This document shows positions 63,124 through 64,000 of a stretch of 64,000 bases of DNA, piece by piece (the stretch's first letter is position 1; each line of letters begins with the position of its first letter). The position numbers were made by a program, and so were the translations under genes. Source of the DNA: Pseudomonas gregormendelii (GTDB lineage Bacteria; Pseudomonadota; Gammaproteobacteria; Pseudomonadales; Pseudomonadaceae); contig NZ_JADEVO010000033.1 in NCBI RefSeq assembly GCF_017114825.1, positions 1 through 64,000 of the forward strand. The letters run 5' to 3'. Below the pieces are notes generated by a model. That model did no database searches and was not told where the DNA came from. It was given only the letters and a program-made list of their open reading frames with translations.

Positions 63124-63879
63124 ATGATTGTCGTGGAAAAACTGACAAAGCAGTTCAAGGGTCAGGTGGTGCTTAACGGCATCGACCTGCAGGTGAAGGC
63201 CGGCGAGGTGGTGGCGATCATCGGGCCTAGCGGCTCGGGCAAAACCACCTTCCTGCGCTGCCTGAACTTTCTAGAAGAACCCACCAGCGGCCGGATCAAG
63301 GTCGGCGACATCGAAATCGATGGCAGCCGTCCACTGAACCAGCAGCAAAGCCTGGTGCGCCGCCTGCGCCAGCACGTGGGTTTCGTGTTTCAGAACTTCA
63401 ACCTGTTCCCCCATCGCACCGCCCTGGAAAATGTCATCGAAGGGCCGATCGTGGTGAAAAAAATCCCCCAGGCCGAGGCTGTTGCCTTGGGTAAGAAGCT
63501 CTTGGCCAAGGTCGGCCTGGCCGGCAAGGAAGACGCCTATCCAAGGCGCCTCTCCGGTGGCCAGCAACAGCGCGTGGCAATTGCCCGGGCGCTGGCGATG
63601 GAGCCGGAAGTGATTCTGTTCGATGAACCGACTTCAGCGCTGGATCCGGAGCTGGTGGGTGAAGTGCTGGCGACCATCCGCGGACTGGCCGAGGAGAAGC
63701 GCACCATGGTTATCGTGACTCATGAAATGGGGTTCGCCCGGGATGTCGCCAACCGCGTGGTGTTTTTCGACAAGGGCGTGATCGTGGAACAAGGCGAGGC
63801 GAAAGCATTGTTTGCCAATCCTCAAGAAGAACGGACTAAACAATTCCTTAGCAAGTTTCTGAACAACACCCACGCCTAA
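63124..63879 (+). CDS. tcyN: Cystine ABC transporter, ATP-binding protein
   Basis: The 251-residue ATPase has Walker [16 protein letters not shown], signature [15 protein letters not shown], Walker [16 protein letters not shown] and the His switch [10 protein letters not shown]. It lies 4 bp after the permease gene and completes a binding protein-permease-ATPase operon of the TcyJLN/YecSC type. Confidence 0.94.
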   Translation: MIVVEKLTKQFKGQVVLNGIDLQVKAGEVVAIIGPSGSGKTTFLRCLNFLEEPTSGRIKVGDIEIDGSRPLNQQQSLVRRLRQHVGFVFQNFNLFPHRTALENVIEGPIVVKKIPQAEAVALGKKLLAKVGLAGKEDAYPRRLSGGQQQRVAIARALAMEPEVILFDEPTSALDPELVGEVLATIRGLAEEKRTMVIVTHEMGFARDVANRVVFFDKGVIVEQGEAKALFANPQEERTKQFLSKFLNNTHA

Positions 63880-64000
63880 CCTCCCCGCACTACTTTTAAC
63901 TTCCAAGGATGGAAGTCTCCCTTTCGTACAAATTCAAAAACCGTGTGCGGCTCACACCGAGGCGTCTGCGTGGGAGTAAGCGTCAGCCATACCTTCTATG
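63880..64000. other. Window-end segment with an open short frame
   Basis: After tcyN an ATG at 63909, preceded by AAGG, opens a frame that stays open to the window edge (30 codons, basic, starting MEVSLSYKFKNRVRL). GTGTGCGGCTCACAC nearby is a small palindrome. I cannot tell whether this is a gene. Confidence 0.3.

Overview
The window reads as one 64-kb piece of chromosome from a Pseudomonas, most likely of the P. fluorescens group. The evidence is the gene content and order (pckA-hslO-hslR, rimABK, envZ-ompR-tex, gshA), OprD-family porins, DUF3077 and DUF6124 small proteins that I know mainly from Pseudomonas, high GC, and many REP/BIME repeats of two Pseudomonas types. I saw no rRNA, tRNA or CRISPR array. 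This is a reading by eye; no database search was run.

Layout. 1-2.1 kb: an IS66 element on the minus strand (tnpA, tnpB, tnpC) whose tnpC is cut by a second IS66 copy in the opposite orientation, of which only the right end lies in the window. 2.1-4.0 kb: an accessory patch with small unknown ORFs and a DUF3077 gene preceded by a structured leader and a coupled short ORF. 4.0-9.8 kb: a complete vanillate locus with transporter vanK, an OprD-type porin, regulator vanR and, convergent, demethylase genes vanA-vanB. GGATCC-centred dyads like the known VanR operator lie in both promoter regions. 9.9-13.6 kb: a DUF6124 remnant, a short-chain dehydrogenase lacking its usual tyrosine, a DsbA-like protein, a tautomerase, and a Fic gene interrupted by a nonsense codon. 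13.6-17.8 kb: an OprD porin and a TonB-dependent siderophore receptor. 18-20 kb: agmatine to putrescine (aguA, aguB). 20.4-26.6 kb: a 970-residue kinase/aminotransferase fusion divergent from a DctB/DctD-type sigma54 two-component system.

26.7-34.1 kb: nucleotide housekeeping (cysQ, nudE, yrfG), kbp, and a LysR-fdhD-FdhF-like oxidoreductase group. 34.2-39 kb: a possible small RNA, a glycine-zipper protein, a thioesterase, a 3-hydroxyacyl-CoA dehydrogenase and a RecQ-type helicase. 39-50 kb: the conserved core pckA, hslO, hslR, rimA-rimB-rimK (ribosomal protein S6 modification), envZ-ompR, tex and a thioesterase. 50-64 kb: mostly sulfur metabolism (gshA, tauABCD, epsC, dcyD and a cystine-type ABC transporter), with an aldo/keto reductase and a BetT-type choline transporter under a palindromic BetI-like operator.

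The items I rate most worth following are the kinase/aminotransferase fusion with its divergent two-component system, the structured DUF3077 leader with mutually exclusive hairpins and a coupled leader peptide, the nonsense-interrupted fic gene with its upstream GCGACACGT repeats, the VanR operator set, and two terminators that fit no annotated gene and point to small RNAs.
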